Positions 8,726 through 19,630 of a stretch of DNA of 50,608 nt are shown in pieces. Numbering within the stretch: position 1 is the first letter of the stretch; the number at the start of each line of letters is the position of its first letter. The position numbers and the translations under genes were made by a program. The notes under the pieces are model-generated. The model made no database searches. It had not been told where the DNA came from and saw only the letters and a list, made by a program, of their open reading frames with translations. Origin of the DNA: Stieleria sedimenti (lineage in GTDB: Bacteria > Planctomycetota > Planctomycetia > Pirellulales > Pirellulaceae); NCBI RefSeq assembly GCF_025060895.1, contig NZ_JANZKV010000054.1:1-50608 (forward strand). The letters are read 5' to 3'.

Positions 8726-11686
8726 ATGCCGCTGTGGCAGATTGACATTTATCCCGCCGAGAACGAGATCGACCGCGAGGGCGCCCGCACCAGCGAGGAA
8801 ATTCATGAATTGGGCATCGGCGACGACGTCCCGGTCGTTTTCGCACGCGGTTTTTTGGTCCAGGGTGAGATCGATGGCGAACAGGCTCAGCAGATCGCCC
8901 AAACCCTGCTGGCCGACGCGGTGACCGAGCGGACCGTCGTGGCGGTCGCCGGCGATGCGGTGTTGAGCCAGCCGCCGGGCGATTCGAGCGACATTCGACT
9001 GGTCAACGTGTTGCCCAAACCCGGCGTGATGGACCCGGTCGCGGCCAGCACGATCGGGGCCGCCCGCGATTGCGGTTTCGACGTCCAGTCGGTCCGCACG
9101 ATGCGAAAGTATTGGATCAGCGGTGTCGACGAGCCGACTTTCCAAACGATCTGCCGCCGCGCGTTGTCCAACGACTCGATCGAGCAGGTGATCGCCGGGC
9201 CGCTGGAAATGGAGCAACTCGATGTCGGCACGGCCTACGAATTCGAGCTCGTCCGCGTCCCGATTCGCAGCTTGAGCGATGACGAATTGGAAACGCTTTC
9301 GCGCGAAGGCCAGCTGTACTTGACGCTGGTCGAAATGCAGACGATTCGCGACCACTTCGTCGCGCTCGATCGCGATCCGACGGACATTGAACTGGAGACG
9401 ATCGCGCAGACCTGGTCGGAACACTGCAGCCACAAGACGCTGGCCGGTCGCATTCATTACCGCGGGGTCGGCGCCGACGGAACGCCCGGCGGCGACGAGC
9501 GGCAATATGACAACATGCTCAAAGAGACCATCTTTGCGGCGACCCAAACGATCCGCAAGAACTTGGGCGACGACGATTGGTGCGTCAGTGTGTTCAAAGA
9601 CAACGCCGGCGTGGTGACCTTTGACGACCAATTCCATGCTTGCTTCAAAGTCGAAACCCACAATCACCCTTCGGCGCTGGAACCCTACGGCGGTGCGAAC
9701 ACGGGCATCGGCGGCGTGATCCGCGATCCGATGGGAACGGGCATGGGCGCCAAACCGGTCTGCAACACCGACGTGTTTTGTTTTGCACCGCCGGACACGC
9801 CCGCCGACCAGTTGCCTCCGGGCGTGCTGCATCCGCGTCGCGTGATGAAAGGCGTCGTCGCGGGTGTGCGTGACTACGGCAATCGAATGGGCATCCCGAC
9901 CGTCAACGGCGCGGTCTATTTCGACAAACGCTACTTGGGCAACCCGCTCGTCTATGCCGGCAACGTCGGAATGATCCCCGTCGGCATGGAAGACAAGCAG
10001 GTTCATCCGAACGATCTGATCGTTTCGATCGGGGGCCGCACCGGACGCGACGGCATCCACGGTGCCACGTTCAGCTCGGCGGAATTGACCAGTGAATCAG
10101 AATCGCTGTCCGGCGGCGCCGTCCAAATCGGCAACGCGATCACCGAAAAGATGGTCTTGGATGTCTTGATGCAAGCCCGCGACCGGGGACTGTACAACGC
10201 CGTGACGGACTGTGGGGCCGGCGGGTTTTCCAGTGCCGTAGGCGAAATGGGCGAGGACGTCGGCGCGGAAGTTTGGCTGGAAAAGGCGCCGCTGAAATAT
10301 GACGGTTTGTCGTACACCGAGATCTGGATTTCCGAAGCTCAAGAACGCATGGTGTTGGCCGTGCCACGCGAAAAGTGGGATGAACTTCGAGAGTTGTGCG
10401 AAAGCGAAGGCGTCGAAGCGGCGATCCTGGGTGAATTCAAACCGACCGGCCAGTTGCACCTGACCTATCACGGCCAAACGGTCGGAAACGTCAGCATGCA
10501 GGTGCTGCACGACGGACGACCGCCGGTGATTCGCGATGCGGTCTACGAACCGCCGGCCGTGGTGCCGCTGGATTTGCCCGCGTCCGCTTCAGCCGAGGCG
10601 AACCAGCAGACGCTGCTGAAGATCCTGTCCAGTCTGAACGTCGCCAGTAAACACTGGGTGATCCGTCAGTACGACCACGAAGTCCAAGGCGGCAGTGTCG
10701 TCAAACCGCTGGTCGGACCACAGTGCGACGGTCCCGGCGACGCCGCGGTGATCCGCCCGCTGCTGGGCAGCAACCGCGGGCTGGTGATTTCATGCGGGAT
10801 GAACCCACACTATGGCGACTTTGACACCTACCACATGGCGGCTTCGGCGATCGATGAAGCGATGCGGAACGCCGTTGCGGTGGGCGCCGACCCCGCCAAG
10901 ATCGCGATCTTGGATAACTTCTGTTGGGGGTACACCGATCGGCCCGAAACGCTCGGGTCCCTCGTGCGTGCGGCAATCGCCTGCCAAGACGTCGCCGTCC
11001 AGTTGGGCACTCCGTTCGTCAGCGGCAAGGACAGCTTGAACAACGAATTCAGCTATTTCGACGACAGCGGCGAAAAGCAAACGATCTCGATCCCGCCGAG
11101 TCTGTTGATCAGCGCGATGGGCCAAATCGCCGACATTTCGTTGGCCGTGACGATGGATGCCAAGGAGTCGGGCAACGCGGTTTTCTTGATCGGGACGACC
11201 AAAGACGAACTGGGCGGTTCGCATTATTGCCTTAGCGAAAACCGATCCGGCGGCCAGGTGCCGACCGTGGATGTGCCGGTCGCCAAGGCAACGTTTGCCG
11301 CGGTGCACGAAGCGATTTCCGCCCGCCTGCTACGAGCCTGTCACGACCTCAGCGAGGGCGGACTGGCCGTCGCGGCGACGGAAATGGCGATGGCCGGCGG
11401 CTTGGGCATGCAGCTCGACCTGAATGCCGTCGCTGACATTTCCGCCCCAGGACTCTCTGACATCTCGCTGCTGTTCAGCGAATCCAATTCGCGGTTCCTG
11501 GTCGAATTGCCGGTGGAGTTGGTGGATCAGTTCACGCCAATCTTCTATGCCCACGGCGTCCAGGCCGCTCGAGTGGGTACAATAACCGACGACGGAAAAC
11601 TGACCGTCACGCGATCCGGGGCCAACGTGTTGGACATCGAGATCGCGGCAGCGAAAGATGCTTGGCAACGACCACTCGACTGGTAA
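8726..11686 (+). CDS. purL: Phosphoribosylformylglycinamidine synthase, PurS-PurL fusion
   Basis: This is the synthase part of FGAM synthetase (de novo purine synthesis, step 4), cytosolic: FGAR + ATP + ammonia give FGAM. The first ~170 residues contain two tandem PurS-like halves, one from residue 1 ([14 protein letters not shown]) and one around residue 93 ([10 protein letters not shown]). The PurL body follows, with the conserved WSEHCSHKT near residue 231, then [17 protein letters not shown] and [14 protein letters not shown]. The 986-residue chain ends after the second AIRS-like lobe. There is no glutaminase domain, so a separate PurQ must deliver ammonia, and purQ is not in the window. 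The ATG at 8726 follows a spacer full of repeats. A ferredoxin-type gene begins 4 bp after its stop and is probably cotranscribed. Confidence 0.95.
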   Translation: MPLWQIDIYPAENEIDREGARTSEEIHELGIGDDVPVVFARGFLVQGEIDGEQAQQIAQTLLADAVTERTVVAVAGDAVLSQPPGDSSDIRLVNVLPKPGVMDPVAASTIGAARDCGFDVQSVRTMRKYWISGVDEPTFQTICRRALSNDSIEQVIAGPLEMEQLDVGTAYEFELVRVPIRSLSDDELETLSREGQLYLTLVEMQTIRDHFVALDRDPTDIELETIAQTWSEHCSHKTLAGRIHYRGVGADGTPGGDERQYDNMLKETIFAATQTIRKNLGDDDWCVSVFKDNAGVVTFDDQFHACFKVETHNHPSALEPYGGANTGIGGVIRDPMGTGMGAKPVCNTDVFCFAPPDTPADQLPPGVLHPRRVMKGVVAGVRDYGNRMGIPTVNGAVYFDKRYLGNPLVYAGNVGMIPVGMEDKQVHPNDLIVSIGGRTGRDGIHGATFSSAELTSESESLSGGAVQIGNAITEKMVLDVLMQARDRGLYNAVTDCGAGGFSSAVGEMGEDVGAEVWLEKAPLKYDGLSYTEIWISEAQERMVLAVPREKWDELRELCESEGVEAAILGEFKPTGQLHLTYHGQTVGNVSMQVLHDGRPPVIRDAVYEPPAVVPLDLPASASAEANQQTLLKILSSLNVASKHWVIRQYDHEVQGGSVVKPLVGPQCDGPGDAAVIRPLLGSNRGLVISCGMNPHYGDFDTYHMAASAIDEAMRNAVAVGADPAKIAILDNFCWGYTDRPETLGSLVRAAIACQDVAVQLGTPFVSGKDSLNNEFSYFDDSGEKQTISIPPSLLISAMGQIADISLAVTMDAKESGNAVFLIGTTKDELGGSHYCLSENRSGGQVPTVDVPVAKATFAAVHEAISARLLRACHDLSEGGLAVAATEMAMAGGLGMQLDLNAVADISAPGLSDISLLFSESNSRFLVELPVELVDQFTPIFYAHGVQAARVGTITDDGKLTVTRSGANVLDIEIAAAKDAWQRPLDW

Positions 11687-11690
11687 ACGG

Positions 11691-12764
11691 ATGATTTCCC
11701 CCCGCTCTCAAGCCGATCCGAACAAGACCACCACCTGGACGGTGGTGGTTTCACGCGGACAATCTCGCAATCCCGCCAAACGGTCGCTGGAACAATCGAT
11801 CGCCGATGCGGCCTCGACGCTCGAAGACGCCGACGTGTTGGTTGTCCCGCACCTGTACGATTTGTCCAAGGGCGGCGAGTCGCTGCAGAAACTTTCGGAA
11901 ATCGAAGGAAATCTGATCGTCGTCTCGTGGATCTTTCCCCGCGCCGCTCACTGGGTGCTGGACCGAAATGGCATTCGAGGCCAATTCGTGCCGGTGGCGA
12001 TCGGCGACGCGGAGGACGAGGACCAGGATGAGCCCGGCGCCGAGCAATCGGAAAACGCCGAGCAATCGGAAAACGACGTCGAGCGCGTCGCCGATTTGTA
12101 CCCGCGGCCGGATCGTCAAATCCACTGCATCGACCTAAAGGCCGAAGAGAGTCTGGATCGGTTCACCGAGGAAATCCGGCGGTTGGTGCTCGGGGAAACC
12201 GACGGCGGCGCCGATACAAGGACAGCCGAATCCGGCACCGCAACGTCCCCTGATGAAACCTCCTTGCCGATCGTCGGCGGCCGGATCGTGCAAGTCGAAG
12301 AAACGACGGCACGGCGTTGGTACCCGGTGATCGATTTCAGCCGTTGCACCAACTGCATGGAGTGCGTCGACTTTTGCTTGTTCGGCGTCTATGGAGTCGA
12401 CGCGGCCGAAACGATCCTGGTCGAACAACCCGACAATTGTCGCAAGGGATGCCCGGCGTGCAGCCGCGTCTGCCCCGAGAACGCCATCATCTTTCCCCAG
12501 CACAAGGCACCGGCGATCGCGGGTGCCGAAACGGGTGGAAGCGAAGGATTTAAGATCGACCTGTCCAAGCTGTTCGGCGCTCCCGACGGCGGAGACGATG
12601 CGATCGCGACGGCGGCTCGTGAGCGCGATGAACAGTTGTTGCTGGCCGGACGCACCGCGGTCGGCATCGACGAGCAACTTCAGCGTCGCCAACAAGACCT
12701 GGTCGCCCAACCCAAGGACGACCTCGATCGGCTGATCGATTCGCTGGACGAACTCGACTTGTAG
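11691..12764 (+). CDS. Ferredoxin-type 2x[4Fe-4S] protein coupled to purL
   Basis: The ATG at 11691 was chosen because it lies 4 bp after the purL stop. An upstream in-frame start would run into purL. The product is 357 aa. Residues 1-170 form an unrecognised domain with an acidic patch (EDEDQDEPGAEQSE). After this comes a ferredoxin-like region with two cysteine sets, CTNCMECVDFC (CX2CX2CX3C) and CRKGCPACSRVC (CX3CX2CX3C), each followed by a Pro or hydrophobic stretch as in bacterial 2x[4Fe-4S] ferredoxins. The tail (DRLIDSLDELDL) is acidic. An electron-transfer role is likely, but substrate and partner are unknown. The link to purine synthesis is positional only. Its stop codon lies 1 bp from that of the convergent leuS. 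Confidence 0.85.
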   Translation: MISPRSQADPNKTTTWTVVVSRGQSRNPAKRSLEQSIADAASTLEDADVLVVPHLYDLSKGGESLQKLSEIEGNLIVVSWIFPRAAHWVLDRNGIRGQFVPVAIGDAEDEDQDEPGAEQSENAEQSENDVERVADLYPRPDRQIHCIDLKAEESLDRFTEEIRRLVLGETDGGADTRTAESGTATSPDETSLPIVGGRIVQVEETTARRWYPVIDFSRCTNCMECVDFCLFGVYGVDAAETILVEQPDNCRKGCPACSRVCPENAIIFPQHKAPAIAGAETGGSEGFKIDLSKLFGAPDGGDDAIATAARERDEQLLLAGRTAVGIDEQLQRRQQDLVAQPKDDLDRLIDSLDELDL

Positions 12765-12765
12765 G

Positions 12766-15600
12766 TCACCCTTTGACCACAAGGTTCACCAACCGGCCGG
12801 GCACGGCGATCTTCTTGACGACGTTCTTGCCCTCGAGCATCGATTGAACCCGTTCGTCCGCCATGGCGGCCTCGATCATCTGATCGGGTTTCGCATCGGG
12901 CGCGACTTGAATCTTGGTTTTCACTTTGCCGTTGAACTGCACCGGCACTTCGATCGAACTTTGGACCAGCGCCGACTCGTCCCACTTCGGCCAGCTCTGC
13001 TGCGCGATCACGCCGTCTTGACCGAGAATCTTCCACAGCTCTTCGCACAAATGCGGTGCATAAGGCGACAGCAGAATCAGGAAGGACTTCATCGCGCTGA
13101 TCGGACGTTTTTCCGCGCGGGTGAAGAAATTGGTGAACTCCATCATCCGCGCGATCGCGGTATTGAAGCTCATCGCGTCGGTATCCTCGGTCACCTTTTT
13201 GATCGTCGCGTGGAGCATCCGATTCTGTTCTTCGTCGCAGGGCTCTTCGGTGAGCGCCGACTGCAGCACGTAGTCTTCCTCTTGATCGTCGACGATCATT
13301 CGCCAAACGCGATCGAGGAAATTTCGGACACCTCCGACGCCGGCCATCGACCAAGGCTTGGTCGCTTCCAACGGCCCCATGAACATCTCGTACAACCGCA
13401 GCGAGTCGGCACCGTACTCGCTGACGACGACGTCGGGATTGATCACGTTGCCGCGAGCTTTGGACATCTTGTGGGCTCGGCTGTCGACTTTGATCGACGG
13501 ATCCGCTTTCAGCACAAAGCCCTCGCCCTTCTTCTCGACGTCCTCTTCGGGGACCGTCTTTGACACCACGACTCGACCGTCTTTAGATTGACGCCCACCG
13601 TCGGGACTCTTTCGCACCTCGGCGGCGGAAACCGGACTGCCGGCCTCGTCAAAGAAGGCGCTGTATTCGACATCGCCCAAGATCATGCCTTGGTTGACCA
13701 ACCGGACGAAGGGTTCGGGCGTCGACACATGGCCTCGATCGAACAGCACCTTGTGCCAGAACCGGGAGTACAACAAGTGCAACACGGCGTGCTCGGCACC
13801 ACCGACGTACAAGTCGACCGGCATCCACTCGGCCTGCTTTTGCGGATCGACCAGAGCGGCGTCGTTTTTGGGGTCGATGTATCGCAGGTAGTACCAGCAG
13901 GACCCGGCCCACTGGGGCATGGTGTTGGTTTCGCGACGATACCGTTTGCCGTCGATCTGAACGTACAACCAATCGTCGTCGGCCTTTCCCAGCGGCGGCT
14001 CGGGTTTTCCGTGGGGTTTAAAATCTTCCAACTCGGGCAGGCGCACGGGCAACTCAGCGGGGTCAACGCCACGCATCCGTCCGGTCGGATTTCCGTCGTC
14101 ATCGAGCTCATGCAGAATCGGAAAGGGTTCGCCCCAGAAGCGTTGCCGGCTGAACAACCAGTCACGCAATTTGTAGTTGACGGCGGCTTTGCCCAACCCG
14201 TCCGCTTGCAGCGAGGCGGTGAGTTCCTGTTTGACCTCCTCGGTCGACTTGCCGTTCATCGGTCCGCTGTTGATGGCGATGCCGACCGCGTCGTAACACG
14301 CTTTTCCGGCCAGGATGTCGTCTCGGTTTTCGGCGTCCGCGGGTGGGTCGACGACGGCGATGACCGGCAATTCGTACTTGACCGCGAATTCAAAGTCGCG
14401 TTCGTCGTGCGCGGGGACGGCCATGATCGCACCGGTTCCATAGCCGGCCAAGACATAATCCGCGACCCAAACGGGGATCGGAGTGCCGTTGACGGGATTG
14501 ATGGCATGGCTACCGGTGAACACACCGGTTTTTTCACGGTCGCCCTCGGTGCGTTCACGATCGGATTTGAACGACGCTTTCTCGCAGTACGCTTTGACGG
14601 CTTCGGATTGCTCTGCGGTGGCCAATCGATCCAGCATCGGGTGCTCGGGCGAAACCACCATGTAGGTCGCACCGAACAGCGTATCGGGGCGCGTCGTGTA
14701 GACACGCAGCGCCTCGTCACCGGGGTTGGCCGGCATGGGAGCCTTGGCCCGCTCGGATTTCCACGCTTCAAATTCCGCGGCGTCGCCGATGTAGAAGTCG
14801 ACTTCGGCGCCGGTGCTGCGCCCGATCCAATCCGACTGTAACTTTTTGATCCCGATGGGCCAGTCCAACGCGTCCAGTCCGTCCAGCAATCGCTCGGCGT
14901 AGTCGGTGATCCGCAGCATCCACTGGCGCAGCGGGATGCGTTTGACGGGGTGCCCCCCGCGTTCGCTCTTGCCGTCGATGACCTCTTCGTTGGCCAGCAC
15001 GGTTCCCAGCTTGGGACACCAATTGACCAGGGCGTCGTCCAGGTAGGCCAGTCGATGCGCGTCGATGTAGTCGGCGACCGCCGATTCACCTCGCGTTTGG
15101 ATTGCGTCGGGGATCGGCAGTTCGGCGATCGGGCGACCTTTCTGCGCGTCGTGGTCAAACCAGGTATCGAACAGGACCAAAAAAATGAACTGGGTCCAGC
15201 GAAAGTAATCCTCGTCGGTCGTCGCCAACACGCGATCCCAGTCGTAGCTGAAACCGAGCATCTTCAACTGCCGCGTGAAGTTGTCGATGTTGCGTTGGGT
15301 TTGAATCCGCGGGTGTTCGCCGGTTTTGATCGCGTGCTCTTCGGCCGGCAACCCGAAGGCGTCGAATCCCATCGGGTGCAACACGCTTTCGCCACACAGG
15401 CGGGCATAACGGCAGACGATGTCCGTCGCGGTGTAACCCTCCGGGTGGCCGACGTGCAGCCCGTCACCGCTGGGATAGGGAAACATGTCCAAGACATAAC
15501 GTTTTTTGGGACCCGGTTTCTCGGGCGTGGCAAACGTTTGATGTTCTTCCCAGTAGGCTTGCCAACGCGGTTCGATTTCAGCGGGATTGTATCGCGGCAT
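12766..15600 (-). CDS. leuS: Leucyl-tRNA synthetase
   Basis: This class I aminoacyl-tRNA synthetase charges tRNA-Leu in the cytosol. The N-terminus has the HIGH-type motif as HVGH at residues 49-52, after FPYPSGDGL. An editing (CP1) domain follows, with [19 protein letters not shown], whose threonine-rich and Asp-containing motifs are those used to hydrolyse mischarged tRNA. The KMSKS loop appears as HKMSKARGN near residue 708. The anticodon-binding helical domain and a C-terminal domain close the chain. At 944 aa it is longer than the usual 800-880, with extra sequence before the KMSKS loop (around residues 650-690). The ATG at 15600 is the first start before the family-conserved [13 protein letters not shown]. 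It is convergent with the ferredoxin-type gene. Confidence 0.97.
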   Translation of the reverse strand: MPRYNPAEIEPRWQAYWEEHQTFATPEKPGPKKRYVLDMFPYPSGDGLHVGHPEGYTATDIVCRYARLCGESVLHPMGFDAFGLPAEEHAIKTGEHPRIQTQRNIDNFTRQLKMLGFSYDWDRVLATTDEDYFRWTQFIFLVLFDTWFDHDAQKGRPIAELPIPDAIQTRGESAVADYIDAHRLAYLDDALVNWCPKLGTVLANEEVIDGKSERGGHPVKRIPLRQWMLRITDYAERLLDGLDALDWPIGIKKLQSDWIGRSTGAEVDFYIGDAAEFEAWKSERAKAPMPANPGDEALRVYTTRPDTLFGATYMVVSPEHPMLDRLATAEQSEAVKAYCEKASFKSDRERTEGDREKTGVFTGSHAINPVNGTPIPVWVADYVLAGYGTGAIMAVPAHDERDFEFAVKYELPVIAVVDPPADAENRDDILAGKACYDAVGIAINSGPMNGKSTEEVKQELTASLQADGLGKAAVNYKLRDWLFSRQRFWGEPFPILHELDDDGNPTGRMRGVDPAELPVRLPELEDFKPHGKPEPPLGKADDDWLYVQIDGKRYRRETNTMPQWAGSCWYYLRYIDPKNDAALVDPQKQAEWMPVDLYVGGAEHAVLHLLYSRFWHKVLFDRGHVSTPEPFVRLVNQGMILGDVEYSAFFDEAGSPVSAAEVRKSPDGGRQSKDGRVVVSKTVPEEDVEKKGEGFVLKADPSIKVDSRAHKMSKARGNVINPDVVVSEYGADSLRLYEMFMGPLEATKPWSMAGVGGVRNFLDRVWRMIVDDQEEDYVLQSALTEEPCDEEQNRMLHATIKKVTEDTDAMSFNTAIARMMEFTNFFTRAEKRPISAMKSFLILLSPYAPHLCEELWKILGQDGVIAQQSWPKWDESALVQSSIEVPVQFNGKVKTKIQVAPDAKPDQMIEAAMADERVQSMLEGKNVVKKIAVPGRLVNLVVKG

Positions 15601-16098
15601 AGGAGTCGAGCAAAAAAGGGGGAATTGGAGGCCGTCAAGACGGGGTGTGCGACGTCAACTCCATGGTGATCATTCGAATCGGGTCTCGAGTCGGACGCGG
15701 GCCGAGCGAAATTCTAAGGATTGACAGATTTGACGTAAGTCTTGGCTGGAAATTAAGTGGCAGCTGATCGGGGATCGCTGATCTGGGCGCCGGGATTCAT
15801 CGCGGACGGCTTACGGACTGATTTCCAAGGCAACTTGTTCACCGGCAGGAAGATTTTATTGGCCTGGGCCGATACCAAACGGGGTGTTTCTTGTTAGCGG
15901 CAGGGCGCGAGCCCTCCGGTGTCTCCGCCGGACCTGCCGAAGCCCCACAGAACAAGCCTGGCAGCCGCCTTCCCGCCTCGCGAAAGTCGGCGGGAAATGG
16001 TAGAATTCCGCATTCTGCCGCAAGCGGTTCTGGGATGACCAGGATTGGGAACCATCCCTCGAAATGCGGCCTACTTTTACGCCCCGTTTCAGGTCTCA
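15601..16098. other. Divergent leuS-gyrB spacer with a half repeat
   Basis: This 498-bp region separates the starts of leuS (minus) and gyrB (plus) and should hold both promoters, but I could not define either with confidence. At 15892-15918 it carries one arm (TTAGCGGCAGGGCGCGAGCC then CTCCGGT) of the palindrome that is complete at 18790-18902. It therefore seems to be a partial copy of that repeat. No gene is supported: the frames open upstream of gyrB do not resemble gyrase sequence. Confidence 0.5.
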
Positions 16099-18726
16099 AT
16101 GAGCGACGCCCCCTCTTCGGATCTCCCGGAATCTGACGCCCCTGACTCGCCCGATCAGGGCGCTCAGGAAAAAGGCTCCCAGGAAGAAATGGACGCCCCG
16201 GAACTTGGCCCCGACGTGCCGGTTTCCTCGATTCCCGCAGCGAACCAGAAATACACCGACGCGGACCTGCAGCACCTTTCGGACTTGGATCACGTCCGAA
16301 AACGCCCGGGCATGTATATCGGTGACACCTCGACACGCGGATTGCATCACTTGGTCTACGAAGTCGTCGACAATTCGATCGATGAAGCGATGGCGGGTTT
16401 TGCCAACAAGGTGTCCGTCGTCGTCCACACCGACGGCAGCGTGACGGTCGAGGACGACGGCCGCGGCATCCCGGTGACCAAGCACCAAGAGCTTTCGGCC
16501 GAACTGGATCGCGAAGTCAGCACGCTCGAGGGGGTGATGACGGTCCTCAAATTCGGCGGCAAGTTCGAAAAAGGCGCCTACCAAACCTCCGGCGGCCTGC
16601 ACGGCGTCGGCGTCACCGTCGTCAACTTCCTCAGCCAGTGGGCCGAAGCCGAAGTCAGCCGAGACGGATACACCTGGAGCCAAGAGTACGAACGCGGCGT
16701 CGCGACCGGACCGGTCAAAAAAGGTCGCACGACCAGCAAGACGGGCACCAAGACCACCTTCAAGGCCGATGCGCAGATCTTTTCGGTCACCAAATTTAAT
16801 TTCGACACACTCTACAAACGCCTGCAAGAACTCGCGTTCCTCAACAGCGGTGTTCGCATCACGTTCCTGGACGAACGCAACGGCGAGGGCGGTGATTTCA
16901 AGTACGAACGCGGGATCACCGAATTCGTCGAACACCTCAACCGCGCCAGCGATCCGCTGCACAGCGACGTGATTTCGATCGTCGGCGAAAAAGACGGCTG
17001 CCAATTCGAAATCGCTCTTCAGTACAGCACCGAATACACCGAAAACGTTCAGTCCTACGTCAACAACATTCACACGATCGAAGGCGGAACGCACGTCTCC
17101 GGGTTTCGCTCGGCACTGACGCGGACTTTGAATAATTACGGCAAGAAAGAAAACCTGCTGAAGAATGCCGCCCTGGGAGGGGACGACATTCGCGAAGGCA
17201 TCACGGCGGTGATCAGCGTTCGCGTGCCGCACCCCCAGTTCGAAGGCCAAACAAAAACCAAACTCGGCAACAGCGAAGTCGAAGGCATCATCAACACCGG
17301 CGTCGGCGAGCAGCTGTCGAAGTACCTGGAAGAGAACCCGCGCGTCGCCAAGTCCATCGTGCGCAAGGGACTGCTCGCCTCGGAAGCTCGCGAGGCGGCT
17401 CGCAAGGCCAAGGACTTGTTGCGAAAACGAAAAGACGCGCTCGGCGGTGGCGGATTGCCCGGCAAACTGCGGGATTGCATCAGCAAGCAGATGGAACGCT
17501 GCGAACTGTACCTGGTCGAAGGTGATTCGGCAGGCGGTTCAGCCGAAGGCGGGCGAATGCGCGACTTCCAAGCGATCCTGCCGCTGCGTGGTAAGATCAT
17601 CAACGCCTACAAGAGCCGTGAAGACAAGGTGCTGGCCAACGAAGAAGTCCGTTCGATGATCCAGGCGATCGGAACGGGCATCGGCGCCGACCAAGACATC
17701 TCCAAGCGGCGCTACAACAAGGTCGTGATCATGACTGACGCCGACGTCGACGGCAGCCATATCCGTACCTTGCTGCTGTGCTTCTTCTATCGCCAGATGT
17801 ATCAGCTGGTTGCCGACGGGCACGTTTACGTCGCACAGCCGCCGCTGTTCCGCGTCACCCATGGACGCAGCCGCTACTACGTCCAGACCGATGAAGAAAT
17901 GAAGGGCCAGTTGCTCGATCGCGGGCTCAACGACACCGTCTTTGAAGCCGAAGACGGGCGACGGATTGAAGGCGAGGACATGCGAAAGCTGTGCGGTTCG
18001 CTGGCCTCGATGGAAGACGCGATCGTGGCCCTGGAACGTCGTGGCGTCAGCTTGCGCGTCCACGCCGTGCGGATCGACCCGGTCACCAACAAACTACCCT
18101 CCTGGTTGCTGACCTACGGGAACGAGGAACACTGGTTCCACAGCACCGATGAAGTCGAAACGCATCTCAACCAGCACAATCTGGTCCTGGATGACGAGGC
18201 GGCTGCCGACGAGATCGACGAAGCGCTCGACGCCGCCGAGGACGCGATCGATGCACCGCCGTCGCTAGCGGCCAGCACCGAACCGCCCAAGACGATCGCC
18301 CACCTGGCTGAATTGCACGAAGTCCGAACGATCAATAGCGGACTGAAAGAACTTTCCGAACTCGGGTTCTCACTCGAAGACCTGATTCCGGCCGACCGAA
18401 CCGGAATGACCACCCCACGCTTCGAGTTGGTCCGGGGCGAAGACACCCGCCGGCCGATGGTCGACCTGCGTGACCTGTTGCCCGAAGTCCGGGCGGCCGG
18501 TGAAAAGGGGCTGCAAGTGACTCGCTTTAAAGGGCTGGGCGAAATGAACGCCGAAGAGCTTCGCGAAACGACGCTCGATCCGGCCAACCGAACGCTGATC
18601 AAGGTCAACATGAAAGACGCCGGAGCGGCCGATGAAATGTTCCGGCTGCTGATGGGCGACAAAGTCGAACCGCGACGCGAGTTCATCGAGAAGCACGCCT
18701 TGGACGTTCGGAACCTGGACGTTTAA
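16099..18726 (+). CDS. gyrB: DNA gyrase subunit B
   Basis: This is the ATPase subunit of DNA gyrase, which introduces negative supercoils together with GyrA. The ATG at 16099 starts MSDAPSSDLPESD, giving 875 aa. The first ~55 residues are an acidic, disordered extension not present in most GyrB. The GHKL ATPase domain then shows VRKRPGMYIGDTS, VVDNSIDEA and DDGRGIPV. The TOPRIM domain shows YLVEGDSAGGSAEGGR (about residues 470-485) and DADVDGSHIRTLLL. An insertion of roughly 100 residues, with an Ala/Asp-rich segment (residues ~695-735), lies before the C-terminal FKGLGEMN motif, in the region where proteobacterial-type GyrB also carry inserts. GyrB rather than ParE is assumed from the overall match. 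gyrA is not in the window. Confidence 0.96.
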   Translation: MSDAPSSDLPESDAPDSPDQGAQEKGSQEEMDAPELGPDVPVSSIPAANQKYTDADLQHLSDLDHVRKRPGMYIGDTSTRGLHHLVYEVVDNSIDEAMAGFANKVSVVVHTDGSVTVEDDGRGIPVTKHQELSAELDREVSTLEGVMTVLKFGGKFEKGAYQTSGGLHGVGVTVVNFLSQWAEAEVSRDGYTWSQEYERGVATGPVKKGRTTSKTGTKTTFKADAQIFSVTKFNFDTLYKRLQELAFLNSGVRITFLDERNGEGGDFKYERGITEFVEHLNRASDPLHSDVISIVGEKDGCQFEIALQYSTEYTENVQSYVNNIHTIEGGTHVSGFRSALTRTLNNYGKKENLLKNAALGGDDIREGITAVISVRVPHPQFEGQTKTKLGNSEVEGIINTGVGEQLSKYLEENPRVAKSIVRKGLLASEAREAARKAKDLLRKRKDALGGGGLPGKLRDCISKQMERCELYLVEGDSAGGSAEGGRMRDFQAILPLRGKIINAYKSREDKVLANEEVRSMIQAIGTGIGADQDISKRRYNKVVIMTDADVDGSHIRTLLLCFFYRQMYQLVADGHVYVAQPPLFRVTHGRSRYYVQTDEEMKGQLLDRGLNDTVFEAEDGRRIEGEDMRKLCGSLASMEDAIVALERRGVSLRVHAVRIDPVTNKLPSWLLTYGNEEHWFHSTDEVETHLNQHNLVLDDEAAADEIDEALDAAEDAIDAPPSLAASTEPPKTIAHLAELHEVRTINSGLKELSELGFSLEDLIPADRTGMTTPRFELVRGEDTRRPMVDLRDLLPEVRAAGEKGLQVTRFKGLGEMNAEELRETTLDPANRTLIKVNMKDAGAADEMFRLLMGDKVEPRREFIEKHALDVRNLDV

Positions 18727-18736
18727 ACGCACCACT

Positions 18737-18788
18737 CGTTCCCAGGCTCCGCCTGGGAACGGTCTTCGCGCGAGGCTCCGCCTCGCGA
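18737..18788. terminator. Two strong hairpins after gyrB
   Basis: Ten nt after the gyrB stop, CGTTCCCAGGC (18737-18747) pairs perfectly with GCCTGGGAACG (18751-18761) around TCC. A second hairpin, CGCGAGGC/GCCTCGCG, spans 18770-18788. There is no T-run, so it is not a canonical intrinsic terminator. The position still suggests transcription termination or mRNA protection. A degenerate copy of the first hairpin lies at 23252-23276, also directly after a plus-strand gene. Confidence 0.55.
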
Positions 18789-18789
18789 T

Positions 18790-18902
18790 CGCCGTGAACG
18801 ATTGGTTAGCGGCAGGGCGCGAGCCCTCCGGTGTCTTGGCAAAGATGCGGAACCGGAGGGCTTGCGCCCTGCCGCTAATACCTAAATAAATCGTTCACGG
18901 CG
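18790..18902. repeat. 113-bp nested palindromic element
   Basis: The outer arms CGCCGTGAACGATT (18790-18803) and AATCGTTCACGGCG (18889-18902) are exact complements. Inside them, TTAGCGGCAGGGCGCGAGCC (from 18805) pairs with GGCTTGCGCCCTGCCGCTAA (to 18878) with one mismatch, extended by CTCCGGT/ACCGGAG. It encodes nothing. It looks like a short non-autonomous repeat or REP-type element. One arm recurs at 15892-15918, and a related pair occurs at 8393-8460. Confidence 0.75.
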
Positions 18903-18933
18903 TAGTGCGGACCCCACGAACGAGGCCATGGCG

Positions 18934-19629
18934 CTACGCCCCCGCCTCCTCCGCCTCGATCTCACGCTTGGCGATCAAGAACTGCGCCGCATCGTAAACC
19001 GCGTGTGCGACGATCGGGACGAGCAAGCTATCGGTCGCGATCATCAGCGCCGCAAAATAAACGCCCATCAGGGATGCGATGAAGACGTAGAGCTTGGTGA
19101 TCGGATGCAGCAATCCGAAACCGATCGAGGAGACCAGGACTGCCGCGGCAAGCACTCCCGGAACGGCCACGCTAAAACTATCCCCGACCTGGAACGGGTT
19201 GTCGATCTGGCCGGTCGCGTCCTGCACCGCCGTCAACCACGGCAGCAGGCAGCCGCGAAAGGCGAGCTCTTCACCGATGCCTGCGCAGATGCTGACCGTC
19301 AACAACTCTGCGGGAGAGAGCGACAACAACGCCTTCATCGTCGGTGCATCGCTGAGTCGCTTGAGGGCGTCGATCGCTTCGTGTCGAATCTTCATCAGCA
19401 GCGAAATGGCAATCAACATTGGGATCGACGCCAGTGCACCGATCCCCAATTCGATGGCCACGCTTTTCCACGCCAGTTTGTCGATCCGCCCCAAGTACGC
19501 ACGCGCATCGACGCCGAGAAACCACGCGAGCAGCAGCCCGGCGAGACCGATGGCGAGCTCGAATCCGCAGGCCCAGACGAACAAGAAATCGTCCGGGACG
19601 TCTTCAGGGGGTGGCGTTTCTTCGTTCAA
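18934..19629 (-). CDS. CPBP family intramembrane metalloprotease
   Basis: The 231-residue membrane protein has about five or six hydrophobic segments and the CPBP (Abi/CAAX-type) motif EELAFRG at residues 120-126. The conserved HPITKLYVF segment further on contributes the metal-binding His. The family covers CAAX prenyl-endopeptidase-like and bacteriocin-immunity proteins; the substrate here is unknown. The start is TTG, 1 bp after the TGA of rnd (TGA-C-TTG). Translation is therefore probably coupled to rnd, and the two form an operon on the minus strand. The first ~14 residues are acidic and proline-rich. Confidence 0.88.
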   Translation of the reverse strand: MNEETPPPEDVPDDFLFVWACGFELAIGLAGLLLAWFLGVDARAYLGRIDKLAWKSVAIELGIGALASIPMLIAISLLMKIRHEAIDALKRLSDAPTMKALLSLSPAELLTVSICAGIGEELAFRGCLLPWLTAVQDATGQIDNPFQVGDSFSVAVPGVLAAAVLVSSIGFGLLHPITKLYVFIASLMGVYFAALMIATDSLLVPIVAHAVYDAAQFLIAKREIEAEEAGA

Positions 19630-19630
19630 G

